Assembly: GCA_035298385.1 (NCBI GenBank)
Contig: DATGYC010000223.1
Span: forward strand, 1-9,959
Length of the DNA: 9,959 nucleotides
Source of the DNA: DATGYC01 sp035298385
Lineage (GTDB): Bacteria; Bacillota; Sulfobacillia; Symbiobacteriales; Symbiobacteriaceae
Reading direction: 5' to 3'
In this document: positions 1 to 6,126 of the stretch, in pieces
Layout of the letters: the number at the start of each line of letters is the position of its first letter
Numbering within the stretch: the stretch's first letter is position 1
Position numbers and translations under genes: made by a program
The notes under the pieces: generated by a model
Told to the model about the DNA's origin: nothing
Databases searched by the model: none
Seen by the model: only the letters and a program-made list of their open reading frames with translations

Positions 1-101
1 CGGCGCCCGTTGATCTGCACCCGTTCGCCGTCGCAGACCTCCTTGGCCAGCGTGCGGCGCTTGATGATGCGTGTCACCTTTAAGTACTTATCAATGCGCA
101 T
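1..101 (-). CDS. rqcP: RqcP/YabO, S4-domain ribosome quality control protein (5' part only)
   Basis: Only the first 33 codons lie in the window; the gene runs off the left edge. The visible N-terminus starts MRIDKYLKVTRIIKRRTLAK and continues EVCDGERVQINGR. This is the start of an S4 RNA-binding domain and closely resembles B. subtilis YabO (now RqcP), a Hsp15-type protein. Family knowledge: RqcP binds stalled 50S subunits at the peptidyl-tRNA/23S interface and helps RqcH add C-terminal alanine tails to stalled nascent chains. The start is ATG at 101-99, preceded by a strong Shine-Dalgarno GAGGAGGG (116-109) at 7-nt spacing. In B. subtilis yabO directly follows yabN (mazG); here hup lies between them, and an intrinsic terminator ends just before the rqcP Shine-Dalgarno, so expression would need read-through or processing. 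The identification is strong despite truncation. Confidence 0.88.
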   Translation of the reverse strand, partial: MRIDKYLKVTRIIKRRTLAKEVCDGERVQINGR

Positions 102-117
102 TCCTGAACCCTCCTCG

Positions 118-155
118 CCAAAAGAAAAGGCCGGACCCCGAAGGGCCCGGCCTTT
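118..155 (-). terminator. Intrinsic terminator after hup
   Basis: On the minus strand a 13-bp stem (arms 155-143 and 138-126, AAAGGCCGGGCCC pairing with GGGTCCGGCCTTT, one G-U wobble) is capped by a TTCG loop closed by C-G, the exceptionally stable cUUCGg tetraloop. It is followed by a T-rich tail reading TTTTCTTTT across the stem end. It begins 10 nt after the hup stop codon. Its tail ends about 2 nt before the region carrying the rqcP Shine-Dalgarno, so it separates hup from rqcP transcription. Confidence 0.9.
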
Positions 156-165
156 CAGCGCCTAA

Positions 166-438
166 CTACTCGACGCTATCCTTGAGCTCCTTGCCCGGGC
201 GGAACGCCGGGACGTTGCCCGCCGGAATCTCGATCTCCTCGCCAGTCCGCGGGTTCTTCGCCTTACGGGCGTTACGGGCGCGAACCTCGAAGGTACCGAA
301 GCCGACGAGCGAAACCTTGTCCTTAGCGGACAGGGCGCCCTTGATCGACTCCACCACCGCGTTCACAGCCTGCTCGGCGTCCTTCTTGCTGAGCTTGGCC
401 TTCTCGGCTACGCTCGCGACCAGTTCCTGCTTATTCAA
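166..438 (-). CDS. hup: DNA-binding protein HU
   Basis: This encodes a 90-residue HU-family nucleoid protein that bends and compacts DNA as a dimer. The sequence begins MNKQELVASVAEKAKLSKKD. The core GFGTF is at residues 46-50. The beta-arm tip is KNPRTGEEI (61-69), with the intercalating proline at 63, and the C-terminal signature PAFRPGKELK is at 77-86. The length is typical of HU (about 90 aa). The start is TTG (438-436): its MNK start matches family N-termini and it has an AGGGGAG-type Shine-Dalgarno 8 nt upstream. A longer reading from TTG at 504 would add 22 non-homologous residues and has no well-spaced binding site. It follows mazG after 123 bp, which holds a possible promoter, and ends at a strong terminator, so it may form its own transcript. 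The position between mazG and rqcP is unlike B. subtilis, where the HU gene (hbs) lies elsewhere. Confidence 0.95.
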   Translation of the reverse strand: MNKQELVASVAEKAKLSKKDAEQAVNAVVESIKGALSAKDKVSLVGFGTFEVRARNARKAKNPRTGEEIEIPAGNVPAFRPGKELKDSVE

Positions 439-540
439 GAATCGGTCTCCCCTTTCGGATTGAGTTTCAAATGGAAGATGAACCCGGTAAGCCGTATTCT
501 GCAAGGCTTAGAAGAATTCCTCCTGTACCTTCCCAGGTGG

Positions 541-570
541 AATCTAATTTTGATGCCACTTTCAACCCAA
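541..570 (-). promoter_or_regulatory. Candidate sigma-A-type promoter for hup
   Basis: On the minus strand TTGGGT (570-565) and TAGATT (546-541) are separated by 18 nt. They overlap the end of mazG and would give a leader of about 95 nt before hup. Both boxes are imperfect (3/6 and 4/6 to consensus). HU genes are usually highly expressed, so a local promoter is reasonable. This is inferred from pattern only. Confidence 0.3.
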
Positions 571-1986
571 TTCCCTCTTCTTCGCCTCATCCCAGAGCCG
601 ATCCAGCGCTTCCAACGTCATGTCGGACAACGTTAGCCCCTGGTGGGCTGCCATCTCCTCCATCTGCTGAAACCGACGCATGAACTTAGCATTGGTCTGG
701 TGGAGAGCAAGCTCAGGTTCGATCCCGAGCACTCGGGCGACGTTGACGACCGCGAAGAGCAGGTCACCGAGCTCTCCCTCCCGCTCGGCAGGAGGGGCCT
801 GAAGGAGCTCGTCCAACTCTTCGTGGACCTTTGCCACGGGACCCGCCAGGTCCGGCCAGTCAAAGCCGACCTTGGCCGCCCGCTTCTGCAAAGCGTTCGC
901 CTTCGTTAGGGCCGGAAGCCCCTTGCCGACCCCTGTCAGGATCGACTCGGGCGCCTTGCCGCCCTTCTCCTGCTGCTTTATCGCCTCCCAGTTCCGGTTC
1001 ACCTCAGCGGCGTCCCGGACGCTCACATCCCCAAATACATGCGGATGGCGCCGCACCAACTTGGCCGTTATACCCTCAACAATTTCATCGATTGTGAAGT
1101 GACCGGACTCGCTGGCAATCTGGGCATGAAAGACGACCTGCAGCAGGACATCGCCGAGCTCTTCACAGAGATGCTTCATGTCGCCGGACTCCATCGCCTC
1201 GATCGCCTCGTAGGCCTCCTCCAGCATATAACGCCGGAGGGAGGCATGGGTCTGCTCCAGATCCCAGGGACACCCGTTGGGCCCACGCAGCTTGGCCATG
1301 ACGGTCACGAGCGGGTCGATCGACCAGCGCTTGGGCTGCCAGTGTGCTGGCTTCGGGTCACCCGCCAGGCTGGGCGCCAGGGGCGGCACATAGAGCGCTG
1401 AAAGGTAGTCTATCCCACCTTTGGCTTCTGTATCAGAAAGAAGGGTCCATTCTGCTTCTAGGGCGCCCGCAGCGGGGCGCAAAAGGGCGACTGGATGATC
1501 GAGCGGGTAGGCGCTGTTCAGGGCCGCCACGTCATCCGGCCCAGGCATGAGGAGCAAGAGGGGCCGGATCGGTGTAAGTGACTGAGGGGCAGTCACCTGC
1601 TCGAGCAAGAGCAGACCAGCCTCCGCCGTAGCGCCATCCGCACCGGAGCCCGCCCGCCCAGACTGAACCGTATCACTCACAGCCGCCAGGGCGGCCTCGA
1701 GCAGGGAGGTGCCTGTGGGCTCGACTAGCGCCACCTGTGCGCGGTCCCGCAGGGCAGCTACCAGCGCCGAGCGCCGGGGCGCCAGCAGGACCGGGTCCGC
1801 CACCGCCAACACCTGCTCGGGCGCATCCACCCGCCCCGTAGCCGTGACCCCTAACCGGGCCAGGAGCATCTCCCCGGCCCTAAACCCCTCCGCGAGGAGC
1901 ACGGGGCGCTCCGACTGCAACAGGGCGAGCCCTGCTACCGGCAAGGTCGCTACCCCAGCTTGTCCCAGGCAGACCAGATCGATCAT
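562..1986 (-). CDS. mazG: MazG-family nucleoside triphosphate pyrophosphohydrolase with degenerate N-terminal methylase-like domain (YabN type)
   Basis: A 474-residue two-part protein of YabN architecture. Residues about 220-474 carry two MazG modules. The first has CPW at 239-241, EEAYE at 256-260 and EELGD at 275-279, the EExxE...ExxD metal site. The second has EELDE at 389-393 and ELGD at 405-408, followed by KFMRRF. MazG enzymes hydrolyse non-canonical or excess (d)NTPs to NMP and pyrophosphate using Mg2+. Residues 1 to about 210 sit where YabN has a tetrapyrrole (SAM) methylase domain, but the glycine-rich GxGPGD-like and GDP motifs are not recognisable (MIDLVCLGQAGVATL; AVADPVLLAP), so this half is probably non-catalytic. 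ATG at 1986 has the Shine-Dalgarno AGGAGGG 6 nt upstream, overlapping the stop codon of the preceding transporter gene (11-bp gap). This suggests translational coupling. MazG identity is firm; the N-terminal assignment is inference. Confidence 0.92.
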   Translation of the reverse strand: MIDLVCLGQAGVATLPVAGLALLQSERPVLLAEGFRAGEMLLARLGVTATGRVDAPEQVLAVADPVLLAPRRSALVAALRDRAQVALVEPTGTSLLEAALAAVSDTVQSGRAGSGADGATAEAGLLLLEQVTAPQSLTPIRPLLLLMPGPDDVAALNSAYPLDHPVALLRPAAGALEAEWTLLSDTEAKGGIDYLSALYVPPLAPSLAGDPKPAHWQPKRWSIDPLVTVMAKLRGPNGCPWDLEQTHASLRRYMLEEAYEAIEAMESGDMKHLCEELGDVLLQVVFHAQIASESGHFTIDEIVEGITAKLVRRHPHVFGDVSVRDAAEVNRNWEAIKQQEKGGKAPESILTGVGKGLPALTKANALQKRAAKVGFDWPDLAGPVAKVHEELDELLQAPPAEREGELGDLLFAVVNVARVLGIEPELALHQTNAKFMRRFQQMEEMAAHQGLTLSDMTLEALDRLWDEAKKRELG

Positions 1987-1997
1987 CCTGCACCCTC

Positions 1998-3602
1998 CTA
2001 CCCCCGTACGAGATGTAGCCGCTTCAGAAGGTCGATCCAGGCCGAGCGCATTCCCGGCACGAGTCGCAAGTCCGCCTCACGCACGCCACCCACAGCCAGA
2101 ATAAAGGGGCCGTAGGCCAGACCGCCCGCGGCGATCGCCAAGAGGCCCGCCAGTCGGTGCGAGTGGATCTGCCCAAAGATCACCGGCTGGACCAGCCAGA
2201 TCACCAGCCCCATCAGGGCGGATGCCAGGAGCGGCGGGAGCAGATCCTGCCGAACCCGGATGCGCAGATCGAGCTGACGCCGCAAGGCCAGCAGATTGAG
2301 AAGGGCGATGACCAAGTAGGCGACCGTCCAAGCGTAGGCCGCCCCGTCAACACCGAGGGCGGGAATCCCCAGCCACCAGTAGGTCAAGACCGCCTTGAGG
2401 ACCACGCCCACCAGTAGATTGCGCACGGAGACCCCGATCAACCCCATCCCCTGCAGGATGCCCGAGGAGATCTGCTGGACCATCAGGAAGAGCGTCGACC
2501 AGCCGAGTGGGGCGAGGACCTCATAGCCTGACCCACTGAAGAAGACGCCGTAGGCGGCCTGGGCGCCCACCACGAGCCCAACCGTCGCTGGCAGGCCGAT
2601 CAGGAAGGTGATCCGGAAGGAGGCCTCAACGCGGCGACGGGCCTGATCGAACTGACGGGTCGCCGCCGACTCGGCCAGGGCCGGCACCAGACTGGTGTAG
2701 AGCGCAACGGAGAGGATCGAGGGCAGGTCCCGCAGCGTCTGGGCGTTGACGAGGTGGGCGAGCGCCTCCCGGGCCTGCACCATCGGTACCCCAATGTCCA
2801 GAAGGCGGGGGATGGTGTACCAGGAGTCGATCTGGCCCATCAGGGGTTGTACCGCCCCGACCAGGGAGATCGGCAGGGCGATCGAGAGGAAGCGCACGAG
2901 CAGTTCCCGCAGCGGCACAGACTCGAGCGAGTCAGGTACCGGGTCCATCTTCGCCCAGTGATCGAGCGGGCGGTCGCGCCAGTAGACCCATGCACCATAG
3001 AGCGTGCATAGGAAGACGCCAGCGGTCGCACCGGCGTTGAAGCCAGCGGCGCCCATGTTGAGGGCATATGGGGTCAGGAGCGCAACCAGCAGAAGGCCGC
3101 CACCAACACGCCCCACCTGGTCCACGACCTGCGAGAGCGCCGCAGGGCGCATCGCCTGCATCCCCTGGTAGAGGCCGCGGAAGGCGACGACCAGTGAGAC
3201 CAGGAAGATAGCCGGCGAGAGAATCAGGAAGCCCGGTGTCGCCTCAGGGACGCCCTGCTTCGCCGCGAGATAGGGCGAGGCGAGGGCAAACAGGATCGCA
3301 AAGAGGAGGCCGGAGGCCATCAGGAGACCGGTCGCGACCCGCATCAAGCGGCGGGCGCCCCGGTAATCCTGCAGGGCGAGCCGCTCCGAGACCATGCGTG
3401 AGATCGCGACGTTCAGTCCAGAGGAGGAGATTGCCAGGATGATCAGATAGGCATTGGCGGGCGGGCTAACCAGCGCCAGGCCTTGGTCTCCCAGGAAGTG
3501 CTGTGCTACGGGGCGATAGACCGCTCCGAGCAAGCGGGAGACGAAGGCAGCGGCAGTGATAAGAAAAGCCCCTCGCATAAAGGACTCGGATTTGGCCTGC
3601 AA
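1998..3602 (-). CDS. SpoVB/MurJ-like polysaccharide export protein (second tandem copy; YabM type)
   Basis: A 534-residue integral membrane protein of the MOP superfamily (PST/MviN group), the family of SpoVB and MurJ lipid II flippases. The expected fold is 14 transmembrane helices. Visible landmarks are GAFLITAAAFVSRLLGAVYR (11-30), GLNVAISRMVSERLA (62-76), RGARR (81-85), GLYQGMQAM (143-151) and GILQGMG (381-387) with VRN (393-395). In this locus B. subtilis has yabM, a relative of spoVB. A role in moving lipid-linked precursors during spore envelope or cortex assembly is inferred. The start is TTG (3602-3600): an in-frame TAA lies six codons upstream, and the resulting MQAKSESFMRGA aligns with MSIRRSESFVRGA of the upstream paralogue. 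The only plausible binding site is a G6 run (3617-3612) 9 nt upstream, itself the 3' arm of a terminator-like hairpin. The gene ends 11 bp before mazG. Confidence 0.9.
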   Translation of the reverse strand: MQAKSESFMRGAFLITAAAFVSRLLGAVYRPVAQHFLGDQGLALVSPPANAYLIILAISSSGLNVAISRMVSERLALQDYRGARRLMRVATGLLMASGLLFAILFALASPYLAAKQGVPEATPGFLILSPAIFLVSLVVAFRGLYQGMQAMRPAALSQVVDQVGRVGGGLLLVALLTPYALNMGAAGFNAGATAGVFLCTLYGAWVYWRDRPLDHWAKMDPVPDSLESVPLRELLVRFLSIALPISLVGAVQPLMGQIDSWYTIPRLLDIGVPMVQAREALAHLVNAQTLRDLPSILSVALYTSLVPALAESAATRQFDQARRRVEASFRITFLIGLPATVGLVVGAQAAYGVFFSGSGYEVLAPLGWSTLFLMVQQISSGILQGMGLIGVSVRNLLVGVVLKAVLTYWWLGIPALGVDGAAYAWTVAYLVIALLNLLALRRQLDLRIRVRQDLLPPLLASALMGLVIWLVQPVIFGQIHSHRLAGLLAIAAGGLAYGPFILAVGGVREADLRLVPGMRSAWIDLLKRLHLVRG

Positions 3603-3647
3603 AAAGAAAAGCCCCCCTTACCGTTATTATCCTACGGCTTTGGGGGG
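3601..3647 (-). terminator. Terminator-like hairpin overlapping the next gene's ribosome binding site and start codon
   Basis: On the minus strand C6 (3647-3642) pairs with G6 (3617-3612). An inner stem GCCG (3638-3635) pairs with CGGT (3623-3620), the last pair a G-U wobble, around an A/T-rich 11-nt loop. The tail is CTTTTCTTTTTG. The form is that of an intrinsic terminator for the upstream transporter gene, about 50 nt after its stop. The G6 arm is also the only Shine-Dalgarno candidate, and the last Ts are part of the TTG start, of the second transporter gene. Confidence 0.75.
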
Positions 3648-3651
3648 TGGA

Positions 3652-3681
3652 AGTCTAGCAGTTTGGGTAGCGCTGCCGCAA
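3652..3681 (-). promoter_or_regulatory. Candidate sigma-A-type promoter before the second transporter gene
   Basis: TTGCGG (3681-3676) and TAGACT (3657-3652) are 18 nt apart, with an extended -10 TGC immediately before the second box. A start about 7 nt downstream would place the C6/G6 hairpin at the very 5' end of the mRNA, where it would act on translation rather than as a terminator for the upstream transcript. Pattern evidence only. Confidence 0.35.
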
Positions 3682-3698
3682 GCGATGGCCGCGACAGT

Positions 3699-5333
3699 TT
3701 AGCGGAGGAGTCGGGTGCGTTCAAGCAACCCAGCCAAGGGCCTGCCCACCTTGGGGAGGGCCTCCAGGTCCTTGCGGCGGAGGCCGCCGGTTACTAGGAG
3801 GCTCAGGCCGTAGACGAGGCCACCTACGGCGACCAGGAGGAGGGTGAAGAGTGCCCGCTGCGGGAGCCACACCTTAAGGCCCAGAATCGTAGCGGCCATC
3901 AGGACTGCTGCCAAGCCGGGGCGGAGGAGCATGCTGCCCAGGCGGAAGGTGCGGCCCAGGTGGCGGTCTACGTGGTACAGGTTTAGGATGGCGGCTACGG
4001 CGAAACCGACGACGGTGGCCCAGGCGGCGCCCTCTACGCCGTAGTAACGGGTGAGGACGGCGGTCAGGATCACCTTTAGCACGGCGCCGATCATGAAGTT
4101 CCGCACCGGCAGGCCGATCTGGCCCATTCCCTGCAAGATCCCAGAGGTCGTCTGCTGGAGCATGATCGGCACCGTCGCCCAGGCGATCGTCTGCAGCAGG
4201 TGGGCGCCGACCAGATCGCCATAGATCAGGCTGTAGATGCCGGCTGCTAGCGCCCAGAGGCCAGCCTGCGCCGGGAGGGCGAGCAGGAAGGTCATCCGGT
4301 AGGCCTGCGCCGCCCGCTCCTTGGCCACACCGAACTCCCGCAGGGTAATCGCCGTGGTGATGGCGGGCAGGATCGAGGTATAGAGCGCCTGGGTGAAGAC
4401 ACCCGGCAGGTTGACGATCATGAAGACGTTGGTCAAGTAGCCGTAGGCCGCCTGGATCTCGTCCTTCGGGAGGCCCTGGGCGCCCAGCGCCCGGAAGACA
4501 AAGAACGTGTCGGCCAACATCATCAGCGGCACGACCGCCCCGACGATTGTGATCGGGCCAGCCACGCTGAAGATGCGCTTCGTCAGCTCCCAGGGGGTCT
4601 CATTGGCCCAGGCCGGCCGGACCTGGGGCGCCTCGAGCGCCGAGGCGGACTCAGACTCCCACAGGGAAGCCTGTCTCCCCCTGGCCAAGTAGAGTAGGTA
4701 GAGCAGGGCGATTCCCGCCCCGATCACATCGCCAAAGTTGAAGCCTGCCGCGCCGAGCGCGACCGAGCGCTGCACCATCCAGGCGGTCAGGAGAAGCCCC
4801 GCTCCGACCCGGACAATCTGCTCGACAATCTGGGACATGGCGTTCGGGGACATGGACTGAAGCCCCTGGAAGAGTCCCCGATAGGCAGCCAGGACCGAGG
4901 TCAAGAAGATGGCCGGAGCCATGGCCCGGAAGCCCGGAACCGTCTCGGCGGCACTCTCGGAGATCAGCGCTGCCAGGGCGGGCGCCCCGAACCAGAGCGC
5001 CACCGAACCAACAAAGCCAATCACGGCCATCAAGAGCAAAGAGAAGCGGAAGACCCGCCGGGCGCCCCGTACATCCGAGACGGCCATCCGTTCTGCTACC
5101 AGACGGGAGATACCAACGTTCAGGCCTACGGAGGTAAAGGAGAGTACGACCTGATAGACCGTCAGAGGCACCTGCGTCAGCCCAATACCCACTGCCCCGT
5201 TGTGCCCATCAAAAGGCGCAAAGATCCGGGCGATGGCTGGCTTATAGAACGCCCCGAGCAGACGGGAGACCAGTGCGGCCACTGACAGCATCAGCGCCCC
5301 ACGCACAAAACTTTCCGATCGCCTTATGCTCAT
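3699..5333 (-). CDS. SpoVB/MurJ-like polysaccharide export protein (first tandem copy; YabM type)
   Basis: A 544-residue multi-pass membrane protein of the MOP/PST family, paralogous to the gene immediately downstream. Shared blocks include SRLLGAFYKP (23-32), GLNVGISRLVAERMA (70-84), RGARR (89-93), GLFQGLQSMSP (153-163), FTQALYTSILPA (313-324) and GILQGMGQIGLPVRN (398-412). Family members flip undecaprenyl-linked saccharides, and SpoVB is needed for spore cortex. Its place after spoVT supports a sporulation-linked envelope role, but the substrate cannot be told from sequence. Start ATG (5333-5331) gives MSIRRSESFVRG, which matches the paralogue's N-terminus. The ribosome binding site is weak: only GGCGAG-like purines are seen upstream. 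It is separated from spoVT by a terminator and possibly has its own promoter. A terminator-like hairpin follows it. Confidence 0.9.
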   Translation of the reverse strand: MSIRRSESFVRGALMLSVAALVSRLLGAFYKPAIARIFAPFDGHNGAVGIGLTQVPLTVYQVVLSFTSVGLNVGISRLVAERMAVSDVRGARRVFRFSLLLMAVIGFVGSVALWFGAPALAALISESAAETVPGFRAMAPAIFLTSVLAAYRGLFQGLQSMSPNAMSQIVEQIVRVGAGLLLTAWMVQRSVALGAAGFNFGDVIGAGIALLYLLYLARGRQASLWESESASALEAPQVRPAWANETPWELTKRIFSVAGPITIVGAVVPLMMLADTFFVFRALGAQGLPKDEIQAAYGYLTNVFMIVNLPGVFTQALYTSILPAITTAITLREFGVAKERAAQAYRMTFLLALPAQAGLWALAAGIYSLIYGDLVGAHLLQTIAWATVPIMLQQTTSGILQGMGQIGLPVRNFMIGAVLKVILTAVLTRYYGVEGAAWATVVGFAVAAILNLYHVDRHLGRTFRLGSMLLRPGLAAVLMAATILGLKVWLPQRALFTLLLVAVGGLVYGLSLLVTGGLRRKDLEALPKVGRPLAGLLERTRLLR

Positions 5334-5372
5334 TCGTCCATCTCGCCGCCTCGCTGCATCAAAATCAACTCC

Positions 5373-5401
5373 ATCGTACCCCTATAGGACGCCCGAAACA
5401 A
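5373..5401 (-). promoter_or_regulatory. Candidate promoter for the tandem transporter genes
   Basis: TTGTTT (5401-5396) and TACGAT (5378-5373) are spaced by 17 nt, just beyond the spoVT terminator stem and about 40 nt before the transporter ATG. Matches are 3/6 and 4/6 to the sigma-A boxes. No convincing sporulation sigma motif was seen here. Weak support, but a promoter is expected because a strong terminator precedes the gene. Confidence 0.28.
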
Positions 5402-5433
5402 GGAGAAAGGTAGCGGCGGAAGCCGCTACCTTT
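5395..5433 (-). terminator. Intrinsic terminator after spoVT
   Basis: A perfect 12-bp stem (5433-5422 with 5417-5406, AAAGGTAGCGGC against GCCGCTACCTTT) has a TTCC loop and a tail CTCCTTGTTTC. It lies about 18 nt after the spoVT stop codon. The T-tract is interrupted, so termination may be partial. Its layout closely resembles the hup terminator (AAAGG...CCTTT stem ends, TTC-containing tetraloop). Confidence 0.85.
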
Positions 5434-5451
5434 ATGGCTGGGTCCAGGTAC

Positions 5452-6012
5452 CTACTGCTCCATCTGCTTGGCGAGGAAGCCCGCCGCCGTCTCGGCCAGT
5501 TTCTGTTCGGTCTCAGTCATCGTCGTCTCTGGCTCTCGGGAGCAGAGGACCACCGCACCGATTGGATCGCCGCCGGAGACGATCGGGGCGATTACGTAGG
5601 CGGTAAACCGCTCATCGTCATCGTCGTCGCCTACCAGGGTGCCCCGGGTGCGCGCATCGGCCGCCTTGGCAAGCAGGATCGTCTTCCGATCCTCCATCGC
5701 CCGCTCCACGAGGGAGCCATTCGACTTGTTTAGGAACTCCTTCTTCGGGGCACCCGAGACCGCAATAATGGCATCTCGGTCGGCAATTAGGGCTGTGTGC
5801 CCGATCGCCTCGTACAGAGAGTCGGCGTACTCCTTGGCGAAGTCACCTAGTTCACCAATTGGCGAGTACTTTTTGAGGATCACTTCACCATCACGGTCAA
5901 CGAAGATCTCCAGGGGATCGCCTTCCCGAATTCGCAGGGTTCTGCGAATCTCCTTAGGGATGACAACTCGCCCCAGGTCGTCAATGCGTCTGACAATGCC
6001 TGTGGCCTTCAA
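5452..6012 (-). CDS. spoVT: Stage V sporulation protein T (SpoVT), AbrB-family regulator
   Basis: A 186-residue transcription regulator. Residues 1 to about 50 are an AbrB-type swapped-hairpin DNA-binding domain (KATGIVRRIDDLGRVVIPKE, then IRRTLRIREGDPLEIFVD), almost identical to B. subtilis SpoVT. Residues about 55-186 are the GAF-like domain, ending ETAAGFLAKQMEQ. SpoVT tunes forespore sigma-G dependent genes late in sporulation. The start is taken as TTG at 6012-6010: it gives the family N-terminus MKATG and has GGGGGAGGG 6 nt upstream. A second TTG at 6018 directly abuts that binding site, with no spacing. The protein is slightly longer than the 178-residue B. subtilis protein, mainly through an acidic DDDDD stretch at 129-133 in the GAF-like domain. 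A possible sigma-G-like promoter lies upstream and a terminator follows. mfd upstream and SpoVB-like genes downstream reproduce the Bacillus order. Confidence 0.97.
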   Translation of the reverse strand: MKATGIVRRIDDLGRVVIPKEIRRTLRIREGDPLEIFVDRDGEVILKKYSPIGELGDFAKEYADSLYEAIGHTALIADRDAIIAVSGAPKKEFLNKSNGSLVERAMEDRKTILLAKAADARTRGTLVGDDDDDERFTAYVIAPIVSGGDPIGAVVLCSREPETTMTETEQKLAETAAGFLAKQMEQ

Positions 6013-6054
6013 GTACAACCCTCCCCCGCTCTGCGAGTCCGGCTCGGTTGGTGA

Positions 6055-6085
6055 TAGTATACGGCAGGGCTGTCAGCCGCTATGC
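6055..6085 (-). promoter_or_regulatory. Candidate sigma-G-like promoter for spoVT
   Basis: On the minus strand GCATA (6085-6081) and TATACTA (6061-6055) are separated by 19 nt. These resemble the sigma-G boxes (roughly GHATR and CATNNTA), with one mismatch in the -10 box and one extra spacer base. In B. subtilis spoVT is a sigma-G target, which fits. The TATACT core also matches a sigma-A -10 at 5/6, but no sigma-A -35 is placed correctly. An 11-bp palindrome GGCTGACAGCC lies in the spacer. The start would be about 35-40 nt before the spoVT start codon. Confidence 0.4.
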
Positions 6086-6126
6086 GACATTACCAATCGA
6101 CCAAGCCGTTTTCCTCAATGTGGGGA

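Noticed and set aside
439..504. A 22-residue N-terminal extension of HU from TTG at 504
   Set aside because: The extension is unlike HU, the AGGAGG at 524-519 is about 14 nt away from that TTG (too far), and the internal TTG at 438 has correct spacing and gives the family N-terminus.
6013..6018. SpoVT start at TTG 6018 (MYLKATG)
   Set aside because: The Shine-Dalgarno GGGGGAGGG directly touches this codon, leaving no spacing. TTG 6012 gives MKATG as in the family, at 6-nt spacing.
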